Source: UBA5796 sp040752455
Lineage (GTDB): Bacteria > Chloroflexota > Anaerolineae > Anaerolineales > Villigracilaceae
Assembly (NCBI GenBank): GCA_049324115.1
Contig: JBMOMN010000034.1
Span: forward strand, 1-64,000
DNA: 64,000 nt
Direction: 5' to 3'
Shown here: one piece after another, positions 41,949 through 54,800 of the stretch
Layout of the letters: each line of letters begins with the position of its first letter
How positions within the stretch are numbered: the stretch's first letter is position 1
The notes under the pieces: model-generated
What the model was told of the DNA's origin: nothing
Databases searched by the model: none
What the model saw: the letters and a program-made list of their open reading frames with translations, nothing else
Made by a program: the position numbers and the translations under genes

Positions 41949-43283
41949 CTACCCGACCAGGGGGCCGGTGCGCTCGAGGAACAGATCCATCAACACCTGG
42001 GACAGGCGGGTCGAATCGTGACGCCAGGGGCGTTCGCGGTCCACCAGGTCGGCGTTGTAAAGACGGCCGTCCGAACGGGCGCGCTCGTCTATCTCGACCC
42101 AACGCACCCCGTCCGGCAGCCGGCCCTCGTAAGTGTCGTTGCAGACCACCACGTCGAACAGGCGGTCGCCGAGATGTTCCTCCACGGCCCGCACGTGGTC
42201 GTAGCAGGTGTAGGCTGCGGTCTCGCCGGCCTGGGTCGCCAGGTTGCAGACGAAGATCTTGACTGCCGGGCTGGCGCGGACGGCAGCCAGCAGGTCCCGC
42301 ACGAGCAGGTTGGGCAGGATGCTGGTGTACAGGCTGCCGGGGCCGACCACGATCATCTCTGCCGACAGGATGGCCTGGATCACCGGCGGGAAGGCGGGCG
42401 CGTCGTTCGGCTCCAGCCACACCCGGCGGATGCGTCCCGCCGCTTCGGGGATATGGCTCTCGCCTTCGATCCGCACTTCGTTGACGACGTAGGGCAGTTG
42501 CACGTCGGCCACCAGCCTCACGTTGTGCAGCGTGGACGGGAGCACCCGTCCATGCACCGAGAGCACCCGGCCCGATTCGGCTACGGCTTCCTCGAAACTG
42601 CCGGTGATCTCGCTCAAGGCGGAGATGAACAGGTTGCCGAAGGAATGGCCGTCCAGCCCCGGCGCGCCGCTGAAACGGTACTGGAAGAGTTGGGTCAGCA
42701 GGGCCTCGTCGTTCGAGAGGGCGGCCAGGCAGTTGCGGATGTCTCCCGGCGGCAGGATGCCCATCGTGCGGCGCAATTCCCCGGACGAGCCGCCGTCGTC
42801 CGCTACGGTGACGACCGCGGTCAGGTTGTGGGTGTGGGCTTTCATCCCGCGCAGCAGTGTGGACAGCCCGTGCCCGCCGCCGATGACGACCGCCCTCGGT
42901 CCCCGTTCGCGGCGGCGGTGTTCGGCCAGCTTGTCCACCAGCGAGGCTCCCGGGCGCAGGAACGGGCTGAGCAGCGACCGGTTCATGCCCCAGATGCCGA
43001 AACCGATCATCCCCAGGCCGAGGCTGCCGAAGATCAGGACCCGCAGCGGGCGGGGCAGGAAAGCCAGGGCCGCATACGCCAGGAAAGTCAGCAGGGCGGG
43101 GTTGGTGGAATCGGTGCGGTACAGGTCGAGCAGGAACATCGCCAGGCCGACGCCAAGCAGCGTGATCCCGGCCAGCACCAGCAGCAGCCAGCGCTTGATG
43201 CCCATGCCCGGCAGGAACAGGCGGAAAAAGCTCCGCATGTTGCGGCCAAACCCTCGATACCAGACCGGTTCCTTCCCATTCAC
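41949..43283 (-). CDS. YvcK/CofD-like gluconeogenesis factor with N-terminal membrane helices
   Basis: The 444-residue protein has two N-terminal membrane segments (about 30-55 and 62-100) and then a CofD-like domain: VVIGGGHGLSTLLRG, VADDGGSSGELR, GDIRNCLAAL and VVGPGSLYTSILP. YvcK-type proteins bind UDP-sugars and influence carbon metabolism and cell shape in Gram-positive bacteria; the membrane anchor is an addition common in Chloroflexota-like members. The start is GTG at 43283, 6 nt after a TATGAT box, again pointing to a leaderless mRNA. It lies next to gap and divergent from a glucokinase. Confidence 0.83.
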   Translation of the reverse strand: MNGKEPVWYRGFGRNMRSFFRLFLPGMGIKRWLLLVLAGITLLGVGLAMFLLDLYRTDSTNPALLTFLAYAALAFLPRPLRVLIFGSLGLGMIGFGIWGMNRSLLSPFLRPGASLVDKLAEHRRRERGPRAVVIGGGHGLSTLLRGMKAHTHNLTAVVTVADDGGSSGELRRTMGILPPGDIRNCLAALSNDEALLTQLFQYRFSGAPGLDGHSFGNLFISALSEITGSFEEAVAESGRVLSVHGRVLPSTLHNVRLVADVQLPYVVNEVRIEGESHIPEAAGRIRRVWLEPNDAPAFPPVIQAILSAEMIVVGPGSLYTSILPNLLVRDLLAAVRASPAVKIFVCNLATQAGETAAYTCYDHVRAVEEHLGDRLFDVVVCNDTYEGRLPDGVRWVEIDERARSDGRLYNADLVDRERPWRHDSTRLSQVLMDLFLERTGPLVG

Positions 43284-43380
43284 GAAGTCATCATAGCAAG
43301 GATTTGGGCAATCGTCAACGGCAGGCCGAAGGTTACGAATCTGTGGGTTTCCGCTGCGTTAATTCCCGGAGAGCCTATGC

Positions 43381-43396
43381 TATAATCGCCAGCATG
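43381..43396 (+). promoter_or_regulatory. leaderless promoter of the glucokinase gene
   Basis: TATAAT at 43381-43386 is followed by 7 nt and the ATG. The usual distance from the -10 box to the transcription start places the first base at the ATG, and there is no Shine-Dalgarno sequence. Confidence 0.6.
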
Positions 43397-44332
43397 GGCA
43401 TCTTCTTGACAATTGATCTCGGCGGCACGCACATCCGCGCCGCAACTTTCGACAAAGACAGCACCCGCCCACTCGCCCACAAAAAGATTGCCACCCGCTC
43501 CAGGCACGGAGCCATTTATGACCGTATCGAAGGCCTGATTGCCTCGATCTGGCCGGAAAACGATGCGGTGGACGCCATCGGCCTGGCTTCGCCAGGCCCC
43601 CTCGACCCGATCCGGGGCGTCGTCCTGGCAACTCCCAACATCCCAGAGTGGCAAAACTTCCCGCTCGGACCTAAACTGTCCGAGCGTTTTGGCGTTCCGG
43701 TCTACATGGACAACGACGCCAACCTGGCCGCGCTGGGCGAATGGCGCTACGGGGCGGGACAGGGACATCAGCACGTCCTCTACCTGACCATCAGCACCGG
43801 GATCGGCGGGGGCGTCATCAGCCACAACCGGCTCTTGCAGGGACATCACGGCCTGGCCGCCGAACTCGGGCACGTTTCCGTGCTGGCAGAGGGTCCCATC
43901 TGCTCGTGCGGATATCCGGGCCATCTGGAGGCGCTGGCCTCGGGTCCGGCCATTGTCCGCTACGTGCGGGAGCAGTTGGCTGCCGGCGCGGAATCCTGCC
44001 TCGATCCGCAGGATGAATTTACCGCCTTCCAGGTGGCCGAAGCCGCAATGTCCGGGGATGCCCTGGCCCGGTCTGCCTATGCCCGCGCCGGGGAATTCCT
44101 GGGGATCGGCGTGGCCAATTTCCTGCACATTTTCGATCCATCCATCGTCATTTTTGGCGGCGGCGTTTCGCAAAGCGGGCCGCTGCTTTTTGAGCCTTTC
44201 GAGGCCAGTTTGCACAAACGAGTTTTCAACCCCACTTATCTGGAGAATCTGACCATCACTACTGCGGCGCTTGGGGACGACGCCGGACTGCTCGGCGCGC
44301 TGGCGCTGGCGCACCTGTCATGGGCCGGGTGA
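43394..44332 (+). CDS. ROK family sugar kinase (glucokinase-like)
   Basis: The 312-residue protein starts with the ATP-binding DLGGTHIRAA motif, has MDNDANLAALGEW with the catalytic Asp, ISTGIGGGVI, and the ROK zinc-type motif CSCGYPGHLEAL, in which the usual second Cys pair is C-x-C-G-x2-G-H. There is no N-terminal helix-turn-helix, so it is a kinase rather than a repressor. It would phosphorylate glucose or a related sugar to feed the nearby glycolytic genes. Confidence 0.87.
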   Translation: MGIFLTIDLGGTHIRAATFDKDSTRPLAHKKIATRSRHGAIYDRIEGLIASIWPENDAVDAIGLASPGPLDPIRGVVLATPNIPEWQNFPLGPKLSERFGVPVYMDNDANLAALGEWRYGAGQGHQHVLYLTISTGIGGGVISHNRLLQGHHGLAAELGHVSVLAEGPICSCGYPGHLEALASGPAIVRYVREQLAAGAESCLDPQDEFTAFQVAEAAMSGDALARSAYARAGEFLGIGVANFLHIFDPSIVIFGGGVSQSGPLLFEPFEASLHKRVFNPTYLENLTITTAALGDDAGLLGALALAHLSWAG

Positions 44333-44354
44333 TCTAGGACATTTCAGGAGACCT

Positions 44355-45683
<1,329 letters not shown>

Positions 45684-45729
45684 ACCGCAAGCTACCGATA
45701 CAAAAGCCAGCAATTCTCGATTTGAAGTT

Positions 45730-45804
45730 GTCACTGCGAGGAACGAAGCAGTCTCCGCGTTGAATCAGGGGAGATTGCTTCGCCAAAGAGCGGCTCGCAA
45801 TGAC
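45730..45804. repeat. palindromic repeat, family B (second copy)
   Basis: TCACTGCGAGGAACGAAGCAGTC and GATTGCTTCGCC...CTCGCAATGACA are inverted arms like those at 20045-20143 but closer together. Confidence 0.75.
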
Positions 45805-45823
45805 ATATAGAGAATTGCTGTAC

Positions 45824-45863
45824 AAAAGCGGCGACCGCCAATTCATGGCGGCCGCCGCTTTTT
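45824..45863. terminator. bidirectional intrinsic terminator
   Basis: AAAAGCGGCGACCGCC and GGCGGCCGCCGCTTTTT form a long stem with A- and T-runs at its two ends. It lies between the convergent aminotransferase and giant-adhesin genes and can terminate both. Confidence 0.8.
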
Positions 45864-45883
45864 GGTTTGACCGGTGGCCGGCT

Positions 45884-48800
45884 TTACGGCTCAGGCTGGA
45901 CGCTGACCAGCACGGCCCGGACGACCACGCGGTAATTGTATTCGCCGGTGGCCTCGTTGAATTCCTTGCAGGTGATCAGGGTGATCCAGTCGTAGTCCTC
46001 GTGGCGCAGCGCGCTCAGGTCGTCGGCCCATACCAGGCGGACTTCACGCACCTGGTAGACGTAGCGCTGGCCGTAGGCGTGGATGACGATCTCGTCGCCC
46101 CAGAAGAGCGAGGCCAGGTTGACGAACGGGCCGGGCGTGCCGTCTGCCAGGTAGGTGTGGGCGGTGATGGCCGTGTTGCCCGGCCAGGTGGGATAGGCCG
46201 TCCCTTCGAGCCAGCCGGCCTGCCCGGATAGCCAGGTCAGGTCCCAGCCGCTTTCGGCCAACGGGACGCCGACGATGGGCAGGCCCGCCAGTCCCAGCTT
46301 CGGCACTTCGAGCCACATCTCATCCATGGCGGCGTAGGCTTTGTCGGCGGGCTGGGCCGGGATCGTGGTGATCCTGTTCGGGGCGAAGCCGGTCTCCGGC
46401 AGGCCCGGGATCGAGATGATGATCGAATCCTCCACCCCATACCCGTCCACGCCGGAATTGTCGGTCGGGTCGTACCAGCGCTCGGTCGAATCGTTGTTGT
46501 ACGGCGACTGGATGATCGGGCCGCCGGGGCCGAAGTCAATCGGCAGGCTGGTCCAGGCGACGCTGGCCGCGTTGGTCACCGGCGAAGGCCCAACAAAGGT
46601 GGCCTGGAATTTGATCGTGGACACGGCGTTGAGCGGGAAATCGTCCCAGGTGAAGGTCAGGGTCTTGGTGGCCGCGTCGTAAGCGAAAGCCGTCGGCTGC
46701 CGCCCGGTGACGCTGGCCGAGTTCAGCACGTAGTCCAGGCCGGCCGGCAGTTCATCCGTCACGACCACGTCGTAGGCGTTGGCGTTGCTCTTCGCGGTGT
46801 GGGCGATCCTGACCGTGAAGTTGATCGGCGTGCCGTAAGGCGCGACCTCGGGTTCGGCGTTCTTGTCAATGCCCAGGTCCGGTTCGACGATCTCGACCGG
46901 GGGCGTCGTGATCTCGAGCTGGCCGCCGTCCCAGGTCCAGGCCGCCGCGTTCGTCAGGGTGGTCCCTTCCTGGTTGGAGGCGATGTCCAGCACGATCACC
47001 TCGTAGCGGATGGTGATGGTCTCCGCCGCCGCGCTGGCGTTCTCGATGGTGCCGAAGTCGAAGGTCACTTTGCCGCCGGAATTTTCCACCAGCGGGTTGT
47101 GGATGCCGGGCGTCACGCCGTCGTTGCAGTTGCCCGCAGTGTGCAGGTCTATCCGGGTGCTGGTCAGAAGGCTGCTGCTGGCGGTGATGTCGGCGCAGTC
47201 CACGAAGGCCAGGCCGGTCTGGAGCGTGTCCACCAGCAGGGCGTTGTCCATCCGCCCGAGAGCCGGGACGCTGAGGGTCAGCTCGTAGGTCAGGATTTCG
47301 CCGATGGCGACTTCCGTCCCGCTGGTGAAGTTCTGGTTCGTGGCGACCATGGTCTTGGTCAGGTTGCCGCCGGAGACGGTCGTATCCTCGTCGGTGTCTG
47401 AATCGCTTGCGCCGGTGTTCGAATCATCCACTTCGACCCGGTTGAGCAGGGTCGGGCCGGGGTTGTCCTTCACCGTGACGGTGATGGACAGGCTCATGTT
47501 CGCCCCGGAGGCGAGCGACAGCCCGCTCCAGGTGACGACCCGCCCGGCTACCGAGGAGGGCGCGGGCGCGGCGCTGACGTAGGTCACGCCGGCGGGCAGG
47601 GTGTCGGTGACGGTCAGGCTGGTCAGGTCCACCGCGCCGTTGTTCTCCACCAGGATGTCGTAGGTCAACGTGCTGCCGGGGCCGACGACCACCAGGCCGT
47701 CGTCTTTCGTCACTTGCAGCGAGGCTTCGTCGTCCGTGTCGCTGGCTTCGTTATCGGACGAGTCCAGTTCGACCATGCCCGCCGGGGGCGCGACGGTGAC
47801 GGTGTTGGTCAACGCGCCGGTCGCAGCCGGGTCGACCTGGGCCTCCACCCGGTAGGTGACGCTGGCTCCCAGCGGCAGGTCGAGCGAATCGCTGAAGGTG
47901 GCCGGGTTGGATGCGTCACCGGTGCAGGCGTAGGTGGCGGGGTCGGGATCGGGGGAACTGCTCTCGCAGGCCCAGGTCCAGGAGGCGATCTGGGCCGGGC
48001 GCGGGTCGCTGACGGTCATCCCGAAAGCGTCGCTCGGACCCTGGTTTGTCACCGTTATGGAATAGGTCAGCGTGCCCCCGGCGACGTAGAAGCTGACGCC
48101 GTCATCTTTGGTCACGTTCAGATTGACGCGTGGGGCGTTGAAGACGCCGAAGTCCACCCGGAACTCGGTGGTGCTGCCGGCCGCGTTATCGAAGGACTGC
48201 TCGCCTGCCGGGGTGAGGGTGACGACCTCGGACTGGATGTAGCCGCCCAGCCCTATCGCGCCGACCTCGCTACCGTTGTCGTCCGAGTCAGCGGTGTCCA
48301 CGTCGGAGTCGGGGGCGGGTTCGTAGTAGCCGCCGCCGGTGCTGGAGACGTAGTCCCGCAGCGTGCCGCCGGGGTTGAACTCAGCCGCCGGGAGGCGCAA
48401 GAGGTAATCGCCCTGCGGCAGCCCGGTGAAGGTGTAGTTGCCGCTGGCGTCGGTGACGGCGGTGACGAGCAGGGCGCTGTCGTCGGCGGAGCGCAATTCC
48501 ACGTCCACGCCGGGGAGGCCGGTCTCGCCGTCTTCGGTGCCGGAGTTGTTGGCGTCGTTCCAGACCAGGTTGCCGAGTTGGATGGTGTAGAAGCCGAAAT
48601 CAACGGTCATGTTGGCCTGGGCGTCGGGCTGGGACCCCTGGCCCACGCCAATCTCCAGGTCGGCTTCGTTTATCGGTTCCAGGCCGCCGGGTCCGAGCGT
48701 GACCGCCTGCGACAGGACCGCGCCGCCGAACCCGCCGCCGATCTGGAGCGCGCCGTTGTCGTCCGAATCCACGTCAGTGTCCGCATCCGGGGCGGGATTC

Positions 48801-51800
48801 TCATAAATGGAGCCGTCCGCAGCCCGGAAGGTGGCCGAGGACCAGTAGCCGTCGAGCACCGCGCCGCCCGCAAAATTGGAGGCCGGGATGACGACTACGT
48901 AATCGCCGCTCTCGAGGAAATCGAAGAGATAGTAGCCGCCGTTGGCGGTCGTGTCCGTGCCCAGGGCCGGGCCGGTCGGGCTGCCGGAGGCGTCGGCGGC
49001 GTAAAGTTCGACCAGCACGCCGTCCACACCGACTTCGGTCCCGTTGATCGTGCTGCTGTTGTCGGTGTCGAACCAGACCCGGTTGCCGAGGGCGTAAACG
49101 GTGGTGAAGCCGAAGTCCACGGTCGGGTTGTGGGTCGCGCCGGTGGCGTTATCCACCGTCGTGTTGCCCTGGGCGCCGGTCGAGCCGGGGGTCAGGGTCA
49201 GCGTGCCGGACGTGACCAGGCCGCCGCCCGTGCCCTGGCCGTTGTCGTTGTGGTCGGTGTTGGCGTCGGGGCCAGTGGTGGTCGTATCGTTCAGGTCGGC
49301 GTTATCGTTCGTGCTGACCGTGCCGGTGGGGGCGGTCGTGCGGACGATGAAGCTGCCCTGCGGCAGGCCGGAGAAGCGGTACTGGCCGCTGGCGTCCGTG
49401 GGCGTGCCGCCGGGAGCGTCGTCGGCGGTGTTCAGGATCCCGTCCGGGCCGACGTTGATCTCGGTCCCGTTGGACGAGTAGAGCAGGACGGCGATGCCGC
49501 CCAGGTCGGTATCCCCGGCGGAATATGCGCCGTCCTTGTCCGCGTCGCCGAAGACCTGGTTCCCGATCCCGGTGGTGTAGAAGCCGAAGTCGAGCGACAG
49601 GTTGGCACGGCCGTTCGGCTGCAAGCCCTGGCCGACGCCGGGTTCCTCGTCGGTGTCGTCGGTCGGCTCGGTCAGCCCGACCGGGCCGAGGGTCACGGGC
49701 AGGGAGGCCACCGCGCCGGAGAACGCGCCGCCGGTCTGGAGCGTGCCGTTGTCGTCCGAATCGAGGCCGTTGTCCCCGTCGGGCGCGGGGGTTTCGGAGA
49801 GGCTCCCGTCGGCGGCGAGGGTCGTCTGCGAAGACCAGTAGCCTTCGAGCGCCGCGCCGCTGCCAAAGTTGGCTGCCGTGACGACGACCACGTAATCGCC
49901 AGGATACAGGCTGTCGAACAGGTAGTAGCCGCCGTTGGCGGTGGTGTCGGAAGCCTGGTAGACGAAGTTGCCCGCGCCGTCGTCCATGTACAGGTCAACC
50001 GCCACGCCGTCCACACCGACTTCGGCGCCGTCAATCGCGGCGCTGTTGTCGGTGTCGAACCAAACCCGGTTGCCGAGGGCGTACAGGTTGACGAAGCCGA
50101 AGTCCACGGTCGGGTTGTGGGTCGTGCCGTCGGCGTCCGTGACCTGGTTGTTGGCCTGCGCCCCGGCCGAGCCGGGGGTCTGGGTCACGACGCCGGAGGG
50201 GACGTCGCCGCCGCCGGCGCCGAGGCCGTTGTCGTTGTCGTCGGTGTTCGTGTCCGGGTTGGCGTTGTCGGCCGCGTCGAAGCTGTCAATCGTGCTGGCA
50301 GTGTTGGCCGGGGCGGTGACGCTGACGATGTAACCGCCCTGCGGCAGGCCGCTGAACAGGTAGTCCCCGCCCGCGCCGGTGGTCACGCCGCCCGGCGCGT
50401 CGTCCAAGGTGCCGAGGATTCCGTCGGGGCCGACGTTGATCTCGACCCCACCGGAGGAGAACAGGCGGACCGTGACGCCGTTCAGGGGGGTGTCGGTCCC
50501 GGCTTCGTAGTTGCCGTTGAAGTTGTCGTCGTAGAAGACCTGGTTGCCGATGGAGGTGCGGTAGAAACCAAAGTCCACCGTCATGTTGGCCTGGGCATCC
50601 GGCTGGGACCCCTGGCCGACTCCCGCTTCGAGGTCGGTTTCGCCGACCGGTTCGGAGGCTCCGGGGCCGAGGGTCACGGCGCTGGAGATCACGTCGCCGC
50701 CGGGCTGTAGGGTCCCGTTGTCGTCCGAATCGAGGTCGGTGTCCGCGTCGGGCGCGGCGGCTTCGGTGATGACGCCAAAGCCGTCCATCGTCGTGCCGGA
50801 GGACCAGTAGCCTTCCAGCACCGCGCCGACCGCAAAGTTCGAAGCCGGGATCACGACCACGTAATCGCCCGCGTCCAGGTAATCGAAGAGGTAGTAGCCG
50901 CCGTTGGCGGTTGTGTCCGTATCCAGGACAGGCCCGGTGGGCAGGCCGGAGGCGTCGGCAGCATAGAGTTCGACCGTCACGCCGTCCACGCCGACTTCCG
51001 CGCCGTTGATGGTGCTGCTGTTGTCGGTGTCGAACCAGACCCGGTTGCCGAGCGCGTAAGCGTTGACGAAGCCGAAGTCCACGGTCAGGTCGGTGGTCGT
51101 GCCGGTGGCGTCCGTGACGGTGATGTTGGCCGCCGTTTCAGCCGCGACCATCGTCAGCGTCCCGGCGGATACCTGTCCCGCGCCGGTGCCGATGCCGTTG
51201 TCGTTGTCGTCGGTGTTCGTGTCCGGGTTGGCGTTGTCGGCGCTGTCGAAGGTGTCAATCGTGCTGGTGAAACTGGCCGGTCCGGTGGCGCGGACGACGT
51301 AATCGCCCTGCGGCAGGCCGGAGAAGCGGTACAGCCCGCCGCCGCTGGTCAGCATCCCGCCCGGCGCGTCGTCGAGGGTGTTCAGGATGCCGTCGGGGCC
51401 GGCGTTGATCTCGGTCCCGTTGGACGAGTACAACTGGACGGTCAGGCCGTCCAGGGGCGCGTCCCCCGCATCGAAGACGCCGTTCTTGTTGATGTCGCTG
51501 AAGACCAGGTTGCCGATCTCGGTGCGGTAGAAGCCGAAGTCCACGGTCATGTTGGCGCGGCCGTCGGGCTGGGACCCCTGGCCGACTCCCGCTTCGAGGT
51601 CGGATTCGCCGACCGGTTCGGTCAGGCCGGAAGGTCCGAGTGTGACCGGGCTGGAGACCACCTCGCCGCCGGGCTGGAGGGTGCCGTTGTCGTCCGAATC
51701 CACGTCGTCATCCCCGTCCGGGGCGGCGGTTTCGGAGATGCTCCCGTCCGCCGCGAGGCTTGTGGCCGATGACCAGTAACCTTCCAGCACCGCGCCGCTG

Positions 51801-54800
51801 GCAAAGTTCGAGGCCGGGATGACGACCACGTAATCGCCGGGGAAGAGGTCATCGAACAGGTAATAGCCGCCGTTGGCGGTGATGTCGGTGGCGACCGGGT
51901 TGACCAGGTCGCTGGTCGAGTACAGCTCGACCGTCACGCCGTCCACACCGACTTCAGTCCCGTTGATGGCGCTGTTGTTGTCGGTGTCGAACCAGACCCG
52001 GTTGCCGAGGGCATACGGGTAAACGAAACCGAAGTCCACGGTCAGGTCGGTGGTCGTGCCGGTGGCGTCCGTGACGGTGATGTTGGCCGCCGTTTCGGCC
52101 GCGTCCATCGTCAATGGGCCGGAGGCGGCCTGGCCGAGGGCCGTGCCGATGCCGTTGTCGTTATCGTCGGTGTTCGTGTCCGGGTTGGCGTTGTCGGCGC
52201 TGTCGGCGTCGTCCCGGGTGCTGATGGTTCCCGCCGGGCCGCCGGCCTTGACGATGTAGTCGCCTTCCGGCAGGCCGGTGAAGAGGTACTCGCCGTCGGT
52301 GGTGATGGTCGTGGTGGTGAAGGTGTCGAGCAGGGTCACGCCGTCGGCGGCGTACAGTTCGACGGTCATGCCGTTGAGCAGCGTGTCGCCCGCGTCGTAC
52401 AGGCCGTTGGCGTTGTCGTCCAGGAAGACCAGGTTGCCGATCCCCGTCTGGTAGAAGCCGAAGTCCACGGTCATGTTGGCGCGGCCGTCGGGCTGCTCGC
52501 CGTAGAAGCCGCCGTCCAGGTCGGTTTCGCCGGCCGGTTCGGTCAGCCCGGCCGGGCCGAGGGTGACGGGCAGGGAGGCCACCGCGCCGGGGAAGTCAGG
52601 CCCGGCCTGGAGCGTGCCGTTGTCGTCCGAGTCAATGTCCGTATCCGCGTCGGGCGCGGCGGTTTCGCTGATGACGCCAAAGCCGTCCATCGTCGTGCCG
52701 GAAGACCAGTAGCCTTCCAGCGCGCCGCCGCCCGCAAAGTTGGAGGCCGGGATGACGACGATGTAATCCCCGGCTTCGAGATAATCGAAGAGGTAGTAGC
52801 CGCCGTTGGCGGTCGTGTCCGTCGCGACGGGAGTCACCAGGTCGGCGGTCGAATACAATTCGACGGTCACGCCGTCCACGCCGACTTCAGTCCCGTTGAT
52901 GGTGCTGCTGTTGTCGGTGTCGAACCAGACCCGGTTGCCGAGCGCGTAATATTCCAGCCCGCCGGTGTGGGAGGCGGAATCGAGGTAGTCGTCCACGCCG
53001 CCGGAGCCGTCGCGTTCGTCGGCGTTGGCGCCGGGCATGGAGGTCCAGGTCATGCTGACGTTGTTGATGGCGCTGTCGGTCCCGGTCAGGGCGGGCGGAG
53101 CGGGCGGGTTGTCCACGGTGACGCTGAAGGCGATCTGGGCCGAGTTGCCCAGGGGCAGGGAACAGCCGTTGGCCGAGAGGCAGCTCAAAGTCAGGGTGGG
53201 GGCGGCGTAGCTCTGGGTCCAGTTGGGCGGGAGGGAAGTCACGCTGCCGAAGGTCAGGCCGGCCGGGACGGTGTCCGTGAGCACGATGTCGTAAGCCACC
53301 GAGTTGCTGTCATTTGCCGGGACGCCGCTGCCGCTGATGTGGGTGATGTCCAGCGTGTAGGTGACGGTCTGGCCGTAGAGCCAGGTGTCGTCGTCGGCGG
53401 ATTTGGCGATATTCAGGAAGGGTTCGACGATGCGGGTCTCGACCTGGTTGGACGGGCCTTTGAGCACGCCGTCAATCGTGACGGTGTATTCGTTGTAGTC
53501 GAGGTCGGTGTTGTTGTTGTCGGCGGTGTCGTTGACCAGCACGTCGAATTCGATGACGACGTATTCGGCGTTGGCGTTATCGGTGTCATTGTTGACCAGG
53601 TCGCCCAGGGTGATGGTCACGTCCTGGCCTGCAACGGCCACGCGCCCGGTGGGGGTCAGGTCGAAGGTCGGCGGGAGGGCGTCGTTATCCGCGCCGGCCA
53701 GGTCGGCCGGGACGGTCATGGCCAGGTCGGCGATGAAGGACAGGCGGGGATTGCCGCTGTAAGTGAATCCGGCCGGGAGGGTGTCGTAGACCGTGAAGGC
53801 CAGCGAGGTGCCTTCGGGCAGGGCTGTGGCAAGGCGGTAGGTGACGATCTCGCCGATGGTCAGGTCGCCGCCAATAGTGTCGCCGTTGGAGCTGTCCACC
53901 AGAGATTTGACCAGCGAGAGGGCGTGGGCCGTAACCTGGGCGCTGGCGGAATCGTTGTAGTCGTTGGGCGGGATGGCCCCGGTTCCGTTGCGCTCGCCGG
54001 TGGTCGAGCCGCTGGCGCCGGGTGTGGACGAGCCGGTCGGGTTGACGGTCGTGCCGTTCGGGCCGGGCAGGCTGGTGTAGGTCAGGTTGGCGGTGTTGGG
54101 CAGCACCTGGTCGGCGGTGACGGTGGCATTGATGGTCGCGGTGTACTCGACCGAGACGGCGCAGCCCGCCGGAACGGTATCGAACCGGACGTCCAGGTTG
54201 TTCCCGGCGGAGTTGGAGGTGTCCACCCCGGTGGCGCAGGCGCTGGTCACGGTGACAGAACCCAGGTTGAGGGTCATATCCGCATGGACGGTATCGGTCA
54301 GGACCACGTCGAAGGCGGTGGTATCGTAGGCCGGGGCGGCGCTGAGGTTCGTGAACGCCAGGGTGTAGGTGATGGTATCGCCCGCGTCGCCGCTGGTCGG
54401 GTTGGCCGTTTTCGTCAAATCCGTGATCGAAGGCTCGACGGCCCGGCTGTAAACGCCGTTGGAATACCCCGGTATCAGGAGGCCGTTGATGTAAACCCGG
54501 AAGCTGTTGTTGTGGGTTTCACCGGCGTCGTTGCTGTTGGCGCCGCCGTTGTTGTCCACTAGGGCGTTGAACTCGACGATCACGTATTCCGCATCGGCGT
54601 CGCTGTCCAGGTTTTGGAGCGTGCCGAGCATGAAGCTGACGTCGGTGCCGGTGTTGTAGGTATCAACGTCGGAGGTGGGGGAATTGCTCACGTTGAAATC
54701 GGCCAGCGCCGGGCAGAGGGCCGGGATGGCCGGGGTCAGGGCAGTGACAGCCGAGCCGGTTATCTGGCAGTTGGGGTCGTTGACCGCCGGGACGACGAAG

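Noticed and set aside
47714..50710. Long plus-strand open frames opposite the giant adhesin (also 52967-54562 and 54614-57145)
   Set aside because: They are antisense shadows of a GC-rich repetitive gene: low-complexity Gly/Val/Arg/Ala translations with internal repeats mirroring the adhesin modules and no recognisable domain.
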